From the IMG/VR virus record IMGVR_UViG_3300043595_000059, positions 1-35,521 of that record: a DNA stretch of 35,521 bases. One strand, written 5' to 3'. Within the stretch, counting starts at the first letter, position 1; each line of letters opens with the position of its first letter. Below, piece by piece: positions 35,218 through 35,521 of the stretch. Position numbers and translations under genes: made by a program. The notes below the pieces were generated by a model. The model had not been told where the DNA came from. It searched no databases and was given only the letters and a program-made list of their open reading frames with translations. This DNA is from a virus.

Positions 35218-35521
35218 CGAGATCTCCTTCGGGGGTGGGAGCGGTCGTCTGGGGGGCCCGGTCAAGGAGCCCGGGCAGATCGCCGAACACGGCCCGGAAC
35301 GGGCCGATGAGAAGGTCCCGGTGGGCGTAGGTGTACGGCCCGTCGGCGGTGGCGAGGTCCCACGTCGCTGCGGCCCTCGCTGCGGCCCTCGCTGCGGCCC
35401 CCGCTGCGTCCCTCGCTGCGTCCCCCGCTGCGTCCCCCGCTGCGTCCCCCGCTGCGTCCCCCGCTGCGTCCCCCGCTGCGTCCCTCGCTGCGTCCCCCGC
35501 TGCGGCCCTCGCTGCGTCCCT
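35183..35521 (-). CDS. 3' part of the repeat protein that starts at 564
   Basis: No start codon lies inside this piece. The frame enters from the window edge at 35521 already inside the repeat (13 units of four residues). It then leaves the repeat into a 60-residue C-terminal tail containing TWDLATADGPYTYAHRDLL and stops with TGA at 35183-35185. The phase matches the 5' part at 1-564. The end overlaps the start of the next gene (ATG 35217) by 35 bases, so translation is probably coupled. The tail is not recognised. A stand-alone gene is unlikely because no start is visible and both halves share the repeat. Confidence 0.75.
   Translation of the reverse strand, partial: RDAARAAAGDAARDAAGDAAGDAAGDAAGDAAGDAARDAAGAAARAAARAAATWDLATADGPYTYAHRDLLIGPFRAVFGDLPGLLDRAPQTTAPTPEGDLDAVQENPPRLG
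35366..35521. repeat. 12-bp in-frame tandem repeat, right end
   Basis: Thirteen exact-length units of the same 12-mer family as at 1-198, running up to the last base. If the ends are joined directly, three bases (one Ala codon) of the periodic pattern are missing but the frame is kept. The true copy number across the junction is therefore uncertain, as expected where an assembly collapses or trims a tandem repeat. Confidence 0.95.

Noticed and set aside
1-35521. Insertion sequences, rRNA genes or a toxin-antitoxin pair
   Set aside because: No transposase, rRNA-like stretch or recognisable toxin was found on either strand.

Overview
The window reads as one complete genome of a temperate, tailed (siphovirus-type) phage or excised prophage of a high-GC actinobacterium. 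The actinobacterial signs are a WhiB-family [4Fe-4S] regulator, heavy GTG-start use, strong G/C bias at third codon positions and a TTGTCCACA-type DnaA box. The host genus cannot be fixed from the sequence. A full temperate-phage gene set is present: terminase, portal, capsid, tail, lysis, recombination, replication, integrase and repressor. The two ends of the window carry the same 12-bp tandem repeat in the same reading frame and together form one gene. The molecule is therefore almost certainly circular, or circularly permuted, and was cut inside that repeat.

Layout. Almost all genes lie on the minus strand and most neighbours overlap by 1-4 bases (ATGA, GTGA, TGATG), so they form long translationally coupled operons. 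The switch region lies at 8566-8833. It holds an excisionase-like gene (minus), a 103-bp divergent promoter region with a near-perfect 12-bp inverted repeat, and an XRE repressor (plus, probably leaderless) followed by a tyrosine integrase. A candidate attP with repeated 11-mers follows at about 10375-10640. Reading the minus strand from the switch towards position 1 gives the early operon: ParB-like protein, a winged-helix protein, Gam-like protein, ERF annealase, DUF3846-like protein, a sliding-clamp-like protein, a RuvC-like resolvase, a WhiB-wHTH fusion, a SWIM zinc-finger protein, a FliA/WhiG-type sigma factor and the repeat protein. The operon then crosses the window ends into a small membrane protein and a replication-initiator-like wHTH protein. 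Next to the latter are a perfect actinobacterial DnaA box and 12-bp iteron-like repeats, the best candidate origin.

Continuing on the minus strand, 34.4-30.9 kb holds small zinc-binding and coiled-coil proteins and two HNH proteins. From 31 to 18.9 kb is a classical morphogenesis module: TerS, TerL, portal, MuF-like, scaffold, major capsid, connectors, tail terminator, major tail protein, tail chaperones with a -1 frameshift, tape measure, distal tail and a tail fibre-like protein. From 18.9 to 13.2 kb are a LamG-bearing tail hub protein, an accessory tail protein, a holin with a Gly-Thr tail, an M15 peptidase endolysin, a coiled-coil membrane protein and two micro-membrane proteins. From 13.1 to 10.9 kb is a cassette of small acidic, Cys/His- or Trp-rich proteins of unknown function. 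It ends in a SEC-C zinc-motif protein whose reading frame is broken by one base. This cassette occupies the usual place for cargo genes, between lysis and attachment site.

The items that look least ordinary are: the (G/R/W)(D/V/A)AA repeat protein at the junction; the adjacent WhiB-wHTH, SWIM and sigma trio, which looks like a phage-encoded transcription take-over set; the two-domain-size sliding-clamp-like protein; and the small-protein cassette.
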